Of a stretch of 64,000 nt of DNA, positions 8,211 to 15,110 are shown one piece after another. The first letter of the stretch is position 1. The number at the start of each line of letters is the position of its first letter. Both the position numbers and the translations under genes were made by a program. The notes under the pieces were generated by a model that was not told the origin of the DNA, did not search any database, and saw only the letters and a list, made by a program, of their open reading frames with translations. Source of the stretch: JAWVFM01 sp963771655 (lineage in GTDB: Bacteria; Actinomycetota; Thermoleophilia; Solirubrobacterales; 70-9); assembly GCA_963771655.1 (NCBI GenBank), contig CAVYUG010000008.1:1-64000 (forward strand). Direction: 5' to 3'.

Positions 8211-9070
8211 CCGCTCGCCCGCCTTCGAGACCCTTCGCGCAGCAGGCGCTTCGCCTTGCGCACGTCCTCGCGGGCGGGCGCTCCGTCTGCGACGCCGGTT
8301 TCGATCACGGCCGGCAGCCCGTCGAAGCGTGGCTCCGACAGGAACGTGGCGATCCCCCGGTTGCCGAGCTCGCCCTCCCCGATTGGGGCGTGCTGGTCGC
8401 GGTTCCCGCCAAGCGGGATCTTCGAGTCGTTCACGTGGAGGAGCCGCAGTCGCTCGAGGCCGACCTTGGCGTCCAGCTCGTCGACGATGACGCCGAGCGA
8501 CTCAGGCTCGCGGACCTCGAAGCCTGAGGCGAGGAGGTGGCAGGAGTCGATGCAGATCCCGAGCCGCCGGTCGCTCCCCGCGAGCTCCAGCAGCTCAGCC
8601 AGCTCGTCGAAGTTGCGCCCGAGCGGGCCCTGCGTTCCGGCGGTGTTCTCGAGCAGCAGGGGGCACCGCTCGGACTCGCCGAGAGCCGCGGCGATCGCCT
8701 TTCCCGCGCGGCGCATCGAGGCGTCGTGGGGCTTTCCCTTCCTGGCCCCGGCGTGGAGCACCACTCCATCCGCCGCGATGGCGTCGCCCAGGCGAAGCGC
8801 CGCGACGAGCGAGGTGTGGGACTTGCGCTTGACGTCGCGCTCGGTGCTCGCGCAGTTGATCAGGTAGATCGCGTGGATCGCGACCGCCTGCACTCCTGAA
8901 CCCTCGAGCTCGGAGCGGAAACCGGCGTAGTCGTTGGGCCCGTATTTGGTGGGTCGCCATGCCCGGGGGCTCTGGTTGAAGATCTGAATCGCCTCGCAAC
9001 CGAGCTCGCGCCCGCGCACCACGCCCTTGGCGAGGCCTCCCGCTGTGGAAACATGCGCGCCGATCAGCAC
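8207..9070 (-). CDS. nfo: Endonuclease IV (AP endonuclease)
   Basis: 287 residues from the GTG at 9070. The protein begins at the family's usual IGAHVSTAGG strand, so this start is preferred over one at 9142. It cleaves DNA 5' of abasic sites in base-excision repair. Metal ligands of the TIM barrel are visible: H in VLHAG, E in LLENTAG, D and H in CIDSCHLLASG, H and D in LLHVNDSK, and D/H in NRDQHAPIGEGE. Its stop overlaps the end of the LPXTG gene by 4 nt on the opposite strand. The start lies 2 bp from the gltX start on the other strand, so each gene's promoter must lie inside the other's coding region. Confidence 0.93.
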   Translation of the reverse strand: MLIGAHVSTAGGLAKGVVRGRELGCEAIQIFNQSPRAWRPTKYGPNDYAGFRSELEGSGVQAVAIHAIYLINCASTERDVKRKSHTSLVAALRLGDAIAADGVVLHAGARKGKPHDASMRRAGKAIAAALGESERCPLLLENTAGTQGPLGRNFDELAELLELAGSDRRLGICIDSCHLLASGFEVREPESLGVIVDELDAKVGLERLRLLHVNDSKIPLGGNRDQHAPIGEGELGNRGIATFLSEPRFDGLPAVIETGVADGAPAREDVRKAKRLLREGSRRRASG

Positions 9071-9071
9071 C

Positions 9072-10478
9072 TTGTCCGACTCGCCTCGCCTCCGATTCGC
9101 GCCGTCTCCGACGGGCGCTCTGCACATCGGCGGCGCCCGCACCGCACTCTACAACTGGCTTCTCGCCCGGAGGGCCGAGGGGACGCTCGTCCTCCGCATC
9201 GAGGACACCGACCGCGAGCGCTCGACGCCCGAGAACGTCGAGCAGATCATCGACGCTCTCGAATGGCTCGAGCTCGACTGGGACGAGGGGCCCTTCTCGC
9301 AGTACGAGCGGCGCGAGCGCCACGTCGAGGCCCTGGCGACCCTGCTCTCCTCGGGCGCCGCCTACCGGGACCCGGCAACGGCCGAGGACGTGCGCGCGCG
9401 AAAGGAGGCCGATCCCGGGTCCGGGTACCGCGGCGAGCCGCGCGATGTGCCCGGGGCCGCGATACGCCTGCGGGTCCCCGGCGATGGCGCGACCGTCGTC
9501 GCCGACGCGATCAGGGGCGACGTCGAGTTCCCGAACCGCCCGATGGACGACTTCGTGATCGCCCGCGCCGACGGCACCCCGCTCTACAACCTCGCCGTCG
9601 CCGTGGACGACGCCGACATGGCGATCACCCACGTCATCCGGGGGGACGACCATCTCTCCAACACGCCGAAGCAGCTCCTCGTGCTCGCCGCATTGGGCGC
9701 GCCGGCGCCGAGGTACGCGCATCTCCCGCTCCTGCACGGCCCCGACGGCCGCAAGCTCTCCAAGCGCCACGGCGCGGCCTCCGTTCAGGAGCTCGCCGAG
9801 GCGGGCTACCTGCCCGCCGCGGTGCGGAACTACCTGGCTCTGCTCGGGTGGGGGACCGACGACGACACCACGATCATGAGCACCGAGGAGCTGGTTCGCC
9901 GCTTCGAGATCGAGCGCGTCGGGCGGTCGGCCGCGGTCTTCGACGAGCCGAAGCTGCGGTGGCTCAACGGCCGCTTCATGCGGGAGCTCGATCCGCCCTC
10001 GTATGCCGCACACCTCGAGGCGCACCTTCGCCGGACTGACCCGGACGCCGCCAATGCGTTCGCGTCCGCGGAGGAGGCCACCCGCGTTCGGGCGTGCGAG
10101 ATCGTCGCGGACAAGGCGCAGACTCTGGCCGAGGTGTGGCCGCTCGTGGCGTTCCTATTCGGGGAGCCCCAGACGGACCCGCGGGCATGGGAGCGGGTGA
10201 TGAAGCCCGAGACCGCGTCGCTCCTCGGCGAGGCGGCCGAGGCGCTGCGCGGTGTGGGGACCTGGAGCCCGGAGGAGATAGAGCGGGCCCTCGAGCGCGT
10301 CCTCGCCGAGCACGATGCGAAGCCAAGGGCGCTCTACCAGCCGATTCGCGTCGCGATCACCGGCGGCACGGTCTCGCCCGGGATCTTCGAGTCGCTGGCG
10401 GCGCTCGGGCGCGACGCGTCGCTCGCGCGAATCGATATCGCGCTGGCGAGGCTGCGCGGCGAGAACCCGGCGGCGTAA
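9072..10478 (+). CDS. gltX: Glutamyl-tRNA synthetase (class I)
   Basis: 468 residues from the TTG at 9072, directly before RLRFAPSPTGALHIG; a longer start at 9027 would add residues unlike the family. The HIGH-type motif is HIGG and the KMSKS-type motif is KLSKRHG. The length fits bacterial GluRS. It charges tRNA-Glu. Because the window encodes GatCAB and no glutaminyl-tRNA synthetase is seen, it may also mischarge tRNA-Gln for amidation; this non-discriminating role is inferred from context. It is divergent from nfo with almost no intergenic space. No clear ribosome-binding site is visible. Confidence 0.95.
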   Translation: MSDSPRLRFAPSPTGALHIGGARTALYNWLLARRAEGTLVLRIEDTDRERSTPENVEQIIDALEWLELDWDEGPFSQYERRERHVEALATLLSSGAAYRDPATAEDVRARKEADPGSGYRGEPRDVPGAAIRLRVPGDGATVVADAIRGDVEFPNRPMDDFVIARADGTPLYNLAVAVDDADMAITHVIRGDDHLSNTPKQLLVLAALGAPAPRYAHLPLLHGPDGRKLSKRHGAASVQELAEAGYLPAAVRNYLALLGWGTDDDTTIMSTEELVRRFEIERVGRSAAVFDEPKLRWLNGRFMRELDPPSYAAHLEAHLRRTDPDAANAFASAEEATRVRACEIVADKAQTLAEVWPLVAFLFGEPQTDPRAWERVMKPETASLLGEAAEALRGVGTWSPEEIERALERVLAEHDAKPRALYQPIRVAITGGTVSPGIFESLAALGRDASLARIDIALARLRGENPAA

Positions 10479-10508
10479 CGAACCCGGGCGGCATCGCACA
10501 GAGGAGGC

Positions 10509-10538
10509 ATGCTCCGAGCCTCCGCGTCGCCGTGCTGA
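10509..10538 (+). CDS. Possible 9-codon upstream ORF
   Basis: ATG to TGA encodes MLRASASPC. AGGAGG (10502-10507) sits only 1 nt before the ATG, which is tighter than normal. The stop overlaps the region just after the GTG at 10532 that starts the COG4315-type gene, so reinitiation is possible. It may equally be a by-product of a misassigned start or a frameshift. Confidence 0.2.
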   Translation: MLRASASPC

Positions 10539-10969
10539 CCGCCGCCGGCCTCGTGGTCGCAACTCTCCTCGCGATCGGCGGCCCGTCCCAACCAGCGGGC
10601 GAGCGGGCCGGTCGGACGGCGCTCGAGCTGGCGCCGAGCGCATACGGGAAGATCGTCGTCGATCGCCGTGGCCGTGCTCTCTACCTCTTTACGCGCGAGG
10701 GCTCCACGAGGCCGCGCTGCCACGGCGCCTGCGCGAAGGCGTGGCCGCCGGCGACGTTCGACGGGCGGCCGGCGGCGGGCGCGGGCCTCCGCGAGGAGCT
10801 GGTCGCCACGACGCGCCGTCCGGGGGGCGGGCGGCAGCTCACCTACGCGGGCCACCCGCTTTACCGCTATGTGGGCGACGGTGCGCCGGGCGTCGTCAAC
10901 TGCCAGGCCGCCCACGAGTTCGGCGGCGGCTGGTTCGTCGTCGACCGGGGCGGAGCCGCGGTCCGCTGA
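10532..10969 (+). CDS. COG4315-type secreted protein with two repeat units
   Basis: About 145 residues from the GTG at 10532; the start is uncertain. A hydrophobic N-terminus (LTAAGLVVATLLAIGG) suggests a signal peptide without a lipobox cysteine. Two copies of the family unit are visible: GRALYLFTREG with CHGACAKAWPP, and GHPLYRYVGDG followed by GGGWFVVD. This is the secreted repeat of unknown function common in actinobacteria and proteobacteria (consensus Y-x-aromatic-x-x-D). The aspartate is partly replaced (E in the first unit, D in the second). The biochemical role is unknown. The AGGAGG at 10502-10507 is 24 nt from the GTG, so either a short upstream ORF couples translation or the start is atypical. 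Confidence 0.75.
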   Translation: MLTAAGLVVATLLAIGGPSQPAGERAGRTALELAPSAYGKIVVDRRGRALYLFTREGSTRPRCHGACAKAWPPATFDGRPAAGAGLREELVATTRRPGGGRQLTYAGHPLYRYVGDGAPGVVNCQAAHEFGGGWFVVDRGGAAVR

Positions 10970-10998
10970 ACGGGCTTCCAGGCCCCCACTCACACGCC

Positions 10999-11014
10999 TA
11001 GGGGCCCGCCCCTA
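10999..11014. terminator. GC-rich inverted repeat after the COG4315 gene
   Basis: TAGGGGC and GCCCCTA are separated by 2 nt, 30 nt downstream of the stop. No T-run follows. It may be an actinobacterial I-shaped terminator. Confidence 0.35.
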
Positions 11015-11043
11015 ATGAAAATGAGGACGCCGTGAGGCATATT

Positions 11044-11135
11044 TAGGCTAAGTCGCGGGCTCCCGCGTGCCGATGAGTTGTTTGGACCGCGGGTGACGCC
11101 AGCAAAGCCGCGGCACCAGCTGCACCCACAGGCGA
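11044..11135 (+). promoter_or_regulatory. Promoter and possibly structured leader of the HDOD-LuxR gene
   Basis: TAGGCT at 11044-11049 fits TAnnnT. Downstream, CGCGGG/CCCGCG forms a tight hairpin, and two CCGCGG hexamers flank a loop that contains GCAAAG. The leader of about 85 nt is long compared with the leaderless neighbours. I could not match it to a known riboswitch. Confidence 0.3.
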
Positions 11136-12200
11136 ATGAGCGCCGTACTGACAAGAGGGAAGGTGGCGGAGCCACCGAAGGCTGAAGCCCGGTTCGGGGG
11201 CGGTGGCCGGCGACTCTCTGAGGCGTTCGAGAAGGTCTCGGCCCTCCCCGCCCTCGCCGAGGCCCGAGCGCGGATCCTCGAGGTCACCTCGTCGCCCGGC
11301 GCCTCCGTGGGAACGCTGACCGACCTGGTCGAATCCGACACCGCGCTCACGATCGCCGTGATGCGCGCGGCGAACAACGGCGGCGGCCCGGCCGGCCGAT
11401 GCGAGAACGTGAGGCAGGCCGTCGAGGCGCTGACGCCCGCCGGCGTTCAGGTCGTCGTGGCAGCCGTGCCCGACTATGACGTCTTCGACTCGCCCGCCGG
11501 CTGGACCCGCCGCACGGAGCGCTTCCGCCGCCATGCCATCGGGGTGCGCGAGGCGTCGGAGCGCATCGCGAACCTGGTGGGCATCACGCCCCGCGACCAC
11601 CTCGCGACCGCCGCACTCCTGCACGACATCGGCCGCTTGGTTCTCGCGGAGCTCTATGGAGACCTCGACGCGGGCTTGGGCGAGGGTGCGACGCCGGAGG
11701 AGCATCTTCGCTCCGAGCGGCGCGAGTTCGGGATCGATCATCCCCTCGTGGGCGCAGTGCTGGTCCGTCGCTGGGGCCTGCCGTCGCCGGTCGCGGCCGC
11801 CATCGAACGTCATCACGCCACCGACGCCGAGGGCGCGGCCGCCGCCATCAGGCTCGCGGACCTCGTCGTTCACCATGCCGACGGCAGTCCGATCACTCGC
11901 GAGTCGATGCTCGAGGCCGCCGGGTCTCTCGACCTGCCGGAGGCGCGCCTACGCGCGCTCCTCTACGAGTTCCCCGGGGGCGGTGAGCGGCGACGCTCAA
12001 CCGACCCATGCCCACTCTCGGTGCGCGAGGTCGACGCTCTTCGCGGCCTCGCCGAGGGCAAGGTCTACAAGCAGATCGCCCAGGAGCTCAACCTCTCGGT
12101 GAGCACGATCCGCACCCACCTTCACAACGTCTACCGCAAGATCGGCGCGGTCGACCGCGCCCAGGCGGTCCTCATCGCGAGCGATCGCGGCTGGATCTAG
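11136..12200 (+). CDS. HDOD-domain protein fused to a LuxR-type DNA-binding domain
   Basis: 354 residues. Residues about 30-235 form an HDOD domain (an HD-superfamily regulatory fold): LPALAEARARILEV opens it, ALLHDIGRLVLAELY carries the HD pair, and HHATDAEGAAAAIRLAD lies near its end. Residues about 290-350 are a GerE/LuxR helix-turn-helix (LSVREVDALRGLAEG, then YKQIAQELNLSVSTIRTHL). HDOD proteins usually act in signalling and lack proven catalysis. Joining one to a C-terminal LuxR domain suggests a one-component regulator whose DNA binding is gated by the HDOD fold. It converges with a NarL-like regulator 4 nt away, so the two may act in one circuit. The ligand is unknown. Confidence 0.85.
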   Translation: MSAVLTRGKVAEPPKAEARFGGGGRRLSEAFEKVSALPALAEARARILEVTSSPGASVGTLTDLVESDTALTIAVMRAANNGGGPAGRCENVRQAVEALTPAGVQVVVAAVPDYDVFDSPAGWTRRTERFRRHAIGVREASERIANLVGITPRDHLATAALLHDIGRLVLAELYGDLDAGLGEGATPEEHLRSERREFGIDHPLVGAVLVRRWGLPSPVAAAIERHHATDAEGAAAAIRLADLVVHHADGSPITRESMLEAAGSLDLPEARLRALLYEFPGGGERRRSTDPCPLSVREVDALRGLAEGKVYKQIAQELNLSVSTIRTHLHNVYRKIGAVDRAQAVLIASDRGWI

Positions 12201-12204
12201 CGCC

Positions 12205-12834
12205 CTATTCGATCAGGGCGTTCCGAAGGCCGATCGCCACGGCGTGGGCCCGGTCGCGGGCCGAGAGCCGGGCGAGGAGGCCCTTCGTATGGCTCCGCAC
12301 GGTCTCCGCGCTCAGCCCGAGCCGGTTGGCGACGGCCCCGGTCGGCTGGCCGTCGGCGAAAAGCTGGAGGATTTGGCGCTGGCGCCGCGTGAGGAGGGGC
12401 CCTGAGGCAGCCACGCTCGCCTCGGGGTCGACGAAGGTCTCGGACTCGGCCGCGGCATCGACGGCTCGCTCCAGGCTGCGCGCGGGCGAGCTCTTCGCGA
12501 CGAAGCCGGTCGCGCCGGCATCCATCGCCTCGGCCGCCGCGTGGCGCTCCGGACGCGCACCGTGGGCGACGATGCCCAGGCCGGGCTGGGCGCGCCGCAG
12601 AGCGCGAATCGCCGCCGTGCCGGGATGCCCGTTGACGCCGGCGCTGTCGGCCCGATCCATGTCGACGATCGCGACGATGAATCCGCCGGTGGAATGGAGG
12701 ATCTCGAGGCCGCCACGGCAGTCCGCAGCCTCCTCGACCGCGTACCGAGGGTCGAGAAGCTGGCGGACGCCGAGCCGCACCGTCGGCTGCGGGTCGATGA
12801 CGAGACAGCGTCGATCCGATTGAGTTTGTTCCAC
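12205..12834 (-). CDS. NarL/LuxR-family response regulator with a degenerate receiver
   Basis: 209 residues from the GTG at 12834; a longer start at 12999 would add 55 residues of low-complexity sequence outside the fold. The receiver starts at CLVIDPQPTVR. The usual acidic pair is D-P, not D-D. The acceptor position VAIVDMDRAD is kept, the conserved Thr/Ser is replaced in IVAHGARP, and the lysine is kept in FVAKSSP. This makes normal Mg-dependent phosphorylation doubtful. The C-terminal LuxR helix-turn-helix is intact (LTRRQRQILQLFADG, AVANRLGLSAETVRSHTKG). No kinase is adjacent. The neighbour is the convergent HDOD-LuxR protein. It is probably a transcription factor controlled by something other than phosphorylation. 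Confidence 0.85.
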   Translation of the reverse strand: MEQTQSDRRCLVIDPQPTVRLGVRQLLDPRYAVEEAADCRGGLEILHSTGGFIVAIVDMDRADSAGVNGHPGTAAIRALRRAQPGLGIVAHGARPERHAAAEAMDAGATGFVAKSSPARSLERAVDAAAESETFVDPEASVAASGPLLTRRQRQILQLFADGQPTGAVANRLGLSAETVRSHTKGLLARLSARDRAHAVAIGLRNALIE

Positions 12835-12972
12835 CGTGCCCCGAGTGGCCTTCCGTCCGGCCGAAAACAAAGGACCGGCCTCCAGCCGGTTCGCGGGCAT
12901 CCTAGCCGCACCTCTGCCGGCGCGGGAGCCATCGTCCGCTAAGAGCGGCCTTTTCCCGGCGGGCCATTCCGG

Positions 12973-12978
12973 TACAAC
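12973..12978 (+). promoter_or_regulatory. -10-like TACAAC before the Rrf2 regulator
   Basis: TACAAC lies 7 nt before the ATG at 12986, suggesting a leaderless mRNA for the rrf2-cysK unit. The last base deviates from TAnnnT. Confidence 0.35.
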
Positions 12979-12985
12979 CCTCCCG

Positions 12986-13384
12986 ATGATCTCGGTCACC
13001 TCGAAGTCCCGCTATGCCGTCGTCGCCCTGGCCGAGCTGGCCCGCGCCGGCGACCGCCCGGTTCCGATCGGCCAGGTCGCCGAGCGCCGCGAGATGCCCG
13101 TCCAGTTCCTCGAGCAGCTCTTCTCGACGCTCCGTCGCGACGGCCTCCTGAACAGCCAGCGCGGGGTGCGCGGCGGGTACACGCTCGCCCGCCCGGCCGA
13201 GGAGATCACCGTCCTCGACGTCGTGCAGGCGCTCGACGGCAGGCTCGGAGAGGAGGGTCATGAGGCCGGGGGCATCTGGGCCGAGGGAGTCGAGGCGCTC
13301 CGGGGCGTCTTCCGCTCGACGACGATCGCCGACATCGCTCGCCGCGAGGCCGAGGAGGCGGGCGCGGGGATGTATTACATCTGA
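12986..13384 (+). CDS. Rrf2-family transcriptional regulator, CymR-like
   Basis: 132 residues. The N-terminal winged helix is typical of Rrf2: SKSRYAVVALAELAR, then QVAERREMPVQFLEQLFSTLRRDGLL and SQRGVRGGYTLARP. No cysteine is present in the whole protein, so it cannot hold the Fe-S cluster of IscR or NsrR. Its stop overlaps the cysK start by 1 nt, so regulator and cysteine synthase are translationally coupled. In Firmicutes the cysteine-free Rrf2 protein CymR works with CysK to sense O-acetylserine and control cysteine genes. The same arrangement here, followed by cysE, makes that role likely but unproven. Confidence 0.88.
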   Translation: MISVTSKSRYAVVALAELARAGDRPVPIGQVAERREMPVQFLEQLFSTLRRDGLLNSQRGVRGGYTLARPAEEITVLDVVQALDGRLGEEGHEAGGIWAEGVEALRGVFRSTTIADIARREAEEAGAGMYYI

Positions 13385-14331
13385 TGGCGCACAAGGCGCA
13401 GAGCCCGCCGGCCCTGCCGGCCGAGGTGTCCGCCACGATCGGCGGCACACCGATGGTGGCGCTGCCTCGCATGGGGGAGGGGCTCGGCGGTGAGGTGCTC
13501 GCGAAGCTCGAGTACGTGAACCCCGGCGGTTCGGTCAAGGACCGGATCGGGGTGGCGATGATCGACGCGGCCGAGCGCGATGGGCTGATCGAGGCGGGCT
13601 CGACGCCGATCGTCGAGCCGACAAGCGGCAACACCGGCATCGCCCTCGCGCTGGTGTGCGCCGGGCGCGGCTACGAGCTCGTGCTGACGCTTCCCGAGGG
13701 GATGAGCCGGGAGCGAACCAAGCTGTTGCGTGCCTACGGTGCCGAGGTCCACGAGACGCCCTCGCTCGGGGGCATGAGCGAGGCCGTCGAGCTCGCCCGC
13801 GGGATCGCCGCCGAGCGGAAGGGGTTCATGCCGCAGCAGTTCTCGAACCCCGCGAACCCCGAGGTCCACCGGCTGACGACTGCCGAGGAGATCTGGGCGG
13901 ACACCGGCGGGGAGATCGACGCGCTGGTCGTCGGTGTCGGCACGGGCGGCACGATCACCGGGGTCGGCCAGGTGCTCAAGGAGCGGCGGCCGGGCGTCCA
14001 CGTCGTCGCGGTGGAGCCCGCGACGTCGGCGGTGCTCTCCGGCGGCCCGGCGGGCGCGCACAAGATCCAGGGCATCGGACCCGGGTTCGTGCCCGAGATC
14101 CTCGACCGGGACGTGATCGACGAGGTGATTCCGGTCGCGGACGAGGCGGCGCTCGAGACCGCGAGGGAGACCGCGAGGCGCGACGGGCTTCTCGTCGGCA
14201 TCTCCTCCGGAGCCGCGATCCGCGCGGCGCTCGAGGTCGCGGGGCGCCCCTCGATGGACGGCAAGCGGATCGTCACGGTGGCGGCCGACGGCGGCGAGCG
14301 ATACATGTCCCTGCCCTGGTTCATGCCGTAG
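13384..14331 (+). CDS. cysK: Cysteine synthase A (O-acetylserine sulfhydrylase)
   Basis: 315 residues, fold-type II PLP enzyme. The PLP lysine is K52 in NPGGSVKDRIG. The substrate loop TSGNTG and the phosphate-binding GTGGTITG are both present, as is the C-terminal GISSGAA motif. It makes cysteine from O-acetylserine and sulfide. The C-terminus is compact, without a CBS domain, so it is not a cystathionine beta-synthase. It lies between an Rrf2 regulator (1-nt overlap) and cysE (10 nt later), a complete serine-to-cysteine module. It could also act as a partner of the Rrf2 protein or form the cysteine synthase complex with CysE. Confidence 0.95.
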   Translation: MAHKAQSPPALPAEVSATIGGTPMVALPRMGEGLGGEVLAKLEYVNPGGSVKDRIGVAMIDAAERDGLIEAGSTPIVEPTSGNTGIALALVCAGRGYELVLTLPEGMSRERTKLLRAYGAEVHETPSLGGMSEAVELARGIAAERKGFMPQQFSNPANPEVHRLTTAEEIWADTGGEIDALVVGVGTGGTITGVGQVLKERRPGVHVVAVEPATSAVLSGGPAGAHKIQGIGPGFVPEILDRDVIDEVIPVADEAALETARETARRDGLLVGISSGAAIRAALEVAGRPSMDGKRIVTVAADGGERYMSLPWFMP

Positions 14332-14334
14332 CGT
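14329..14334 (+). promoter_or_regulatory. -10 box TAGCGT formed by the cysK stop
   Basis: The TAG stop of cysK is the first half of TAGCGT, which ends 7 nt before the cysE ATG. This may be an internal leaderless promoter for cysE. Confidence 0.35.
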
Positions 14335-14341
14335 TGCCGCG

Positions 14342-15076
14342 ATGCTCGGGCTCGGACTTCTGAAGCAAGTGAGCGGCGAGGTCCGCCGCGACCTGGCGGC
14401 CGCGCGTGAGCGCGATCCGGCCGCCCGCAGCATCGGGTCGCTCGAGATCCTCACCAGCTGGGGTGGGGTGCAGGCGGTGCTGGTCCACCGGGCGGCTCAC
14501 GCGCTCCACGAGGCAGGGGTGCCGGTCCTGCCGCTCGCGCTCGCCTACGGGACCAGGGCGGTGAGCGGCGTCGAGATCCACCCGGCCGCGCGCATCGGCG
14601 CCGAGCCGTTCATCGACCATGGCTCTGGCGTGGTGATCGGCGAGACGGCCGAGGTCGGCGACAGGGTGACGATCTATCAGGGCGTGACGCTCGGCGGAAC
14701 GGGCTTCGCGCGGGGGAAACGACACCCCACCGTCGGCGATGACGTGACGATCGGCTCCGGCGCGAAGCTCCTCGGGCCGATCAACGTCGGCTCGGGCTCG
14801 AAGATCGGCGCCAACACGGTCGTCATCGAGGACGTGCCGCCGTCGTCGACCGTGGTCGGGAACCCGGGTCATCCGGTCCGGGTGGAGGGCCGACGACCGG
14901 AGGGCCCCGACGCCGACTGGGTGCACCTGCCCGACCCGATCGCCGACGCGATGAAGGCGCTCTCGGAGCGCATCGGCATGCTCGAGAGGCGCCTCGCCGA
15001 GCTCGACGGCAAGCCCGCGGAGGGCGAGGTCCGCGAGCTCCGCCGCGACCGCGGGCCCTCGACGGCCGGCGGATAG
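14342..15076 (+). CDS. cysE: Serine O-acetyltransferase
   Basis: 244 residues, ATG start. An alpha-helical N-terminal part is followed by a left-handed beta-helix of hexapeptide repeats (GVEIHPAARIGAEPFIDHG, VVIGETAEVGDRVTIYQGV, GSGAKLLGPINVGSGSKIG). The active-site H/D context FIDHG and the GTGFARGKRHP loop are typical of CysE. It transfers acetyl from acetyl-CoA to serine, giving the substrate of CysK. The C-terminus carries about 45 extra charged residues (MLERRLAELDGKP and beyond) past the VVGNPGHPVR end. The usual terminal Ile that docks into CysK is absent, since the protein ends in Gly-Gly. Complex formation with CysK is therefore uncertain. Confidence 0.93.
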   Translation: MLGLGLLKQVSGEVRRDLAAARERDPAARSIGSLEILTSWGGVQAVLVHRAAHALHEAGVPVLPLALAYGTRAVSGVEIHPAARIGAEPFIDHGSGVVIGETAEVGDRVTIYQGVTLGGTGFARGKRHPTVGDDVTIGSGAKLLGPINVGSGSKIGANTVVIEDVPPSSTVVGNPGHPVRVEGRRPEGPDADWVHLPDPIADAMKALSERIGMLERRLAELDGKPAEGEVRELRRDRGPSTAGG

Positions 15077-15098
15077 CGGCGCCGTCACGGGCCACGGC

Positions 15099-15104
15099 TA
15101 TCTT
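15099..15104 (+). promoter_or_regulatory. -10 box TATCTT before pcrA
   Basis: TATCTT ends 6 nt before the GTG start of pcrA, leaderless geometry. No -35 box is clear. Confidence 0.4.
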
Positions 15105-15110
15105 CAGTAC

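Noticed and set aside
11080..11125. c-di-GMP-I (GEMM) riboswitch before the HDOD-LuxR gene
   Set aside because: Only the GCAAAGCC-CGG string is similar. The GAAA tetraloop, its receptor and the second-helix consensus could not be found. An Infernal search would decide.
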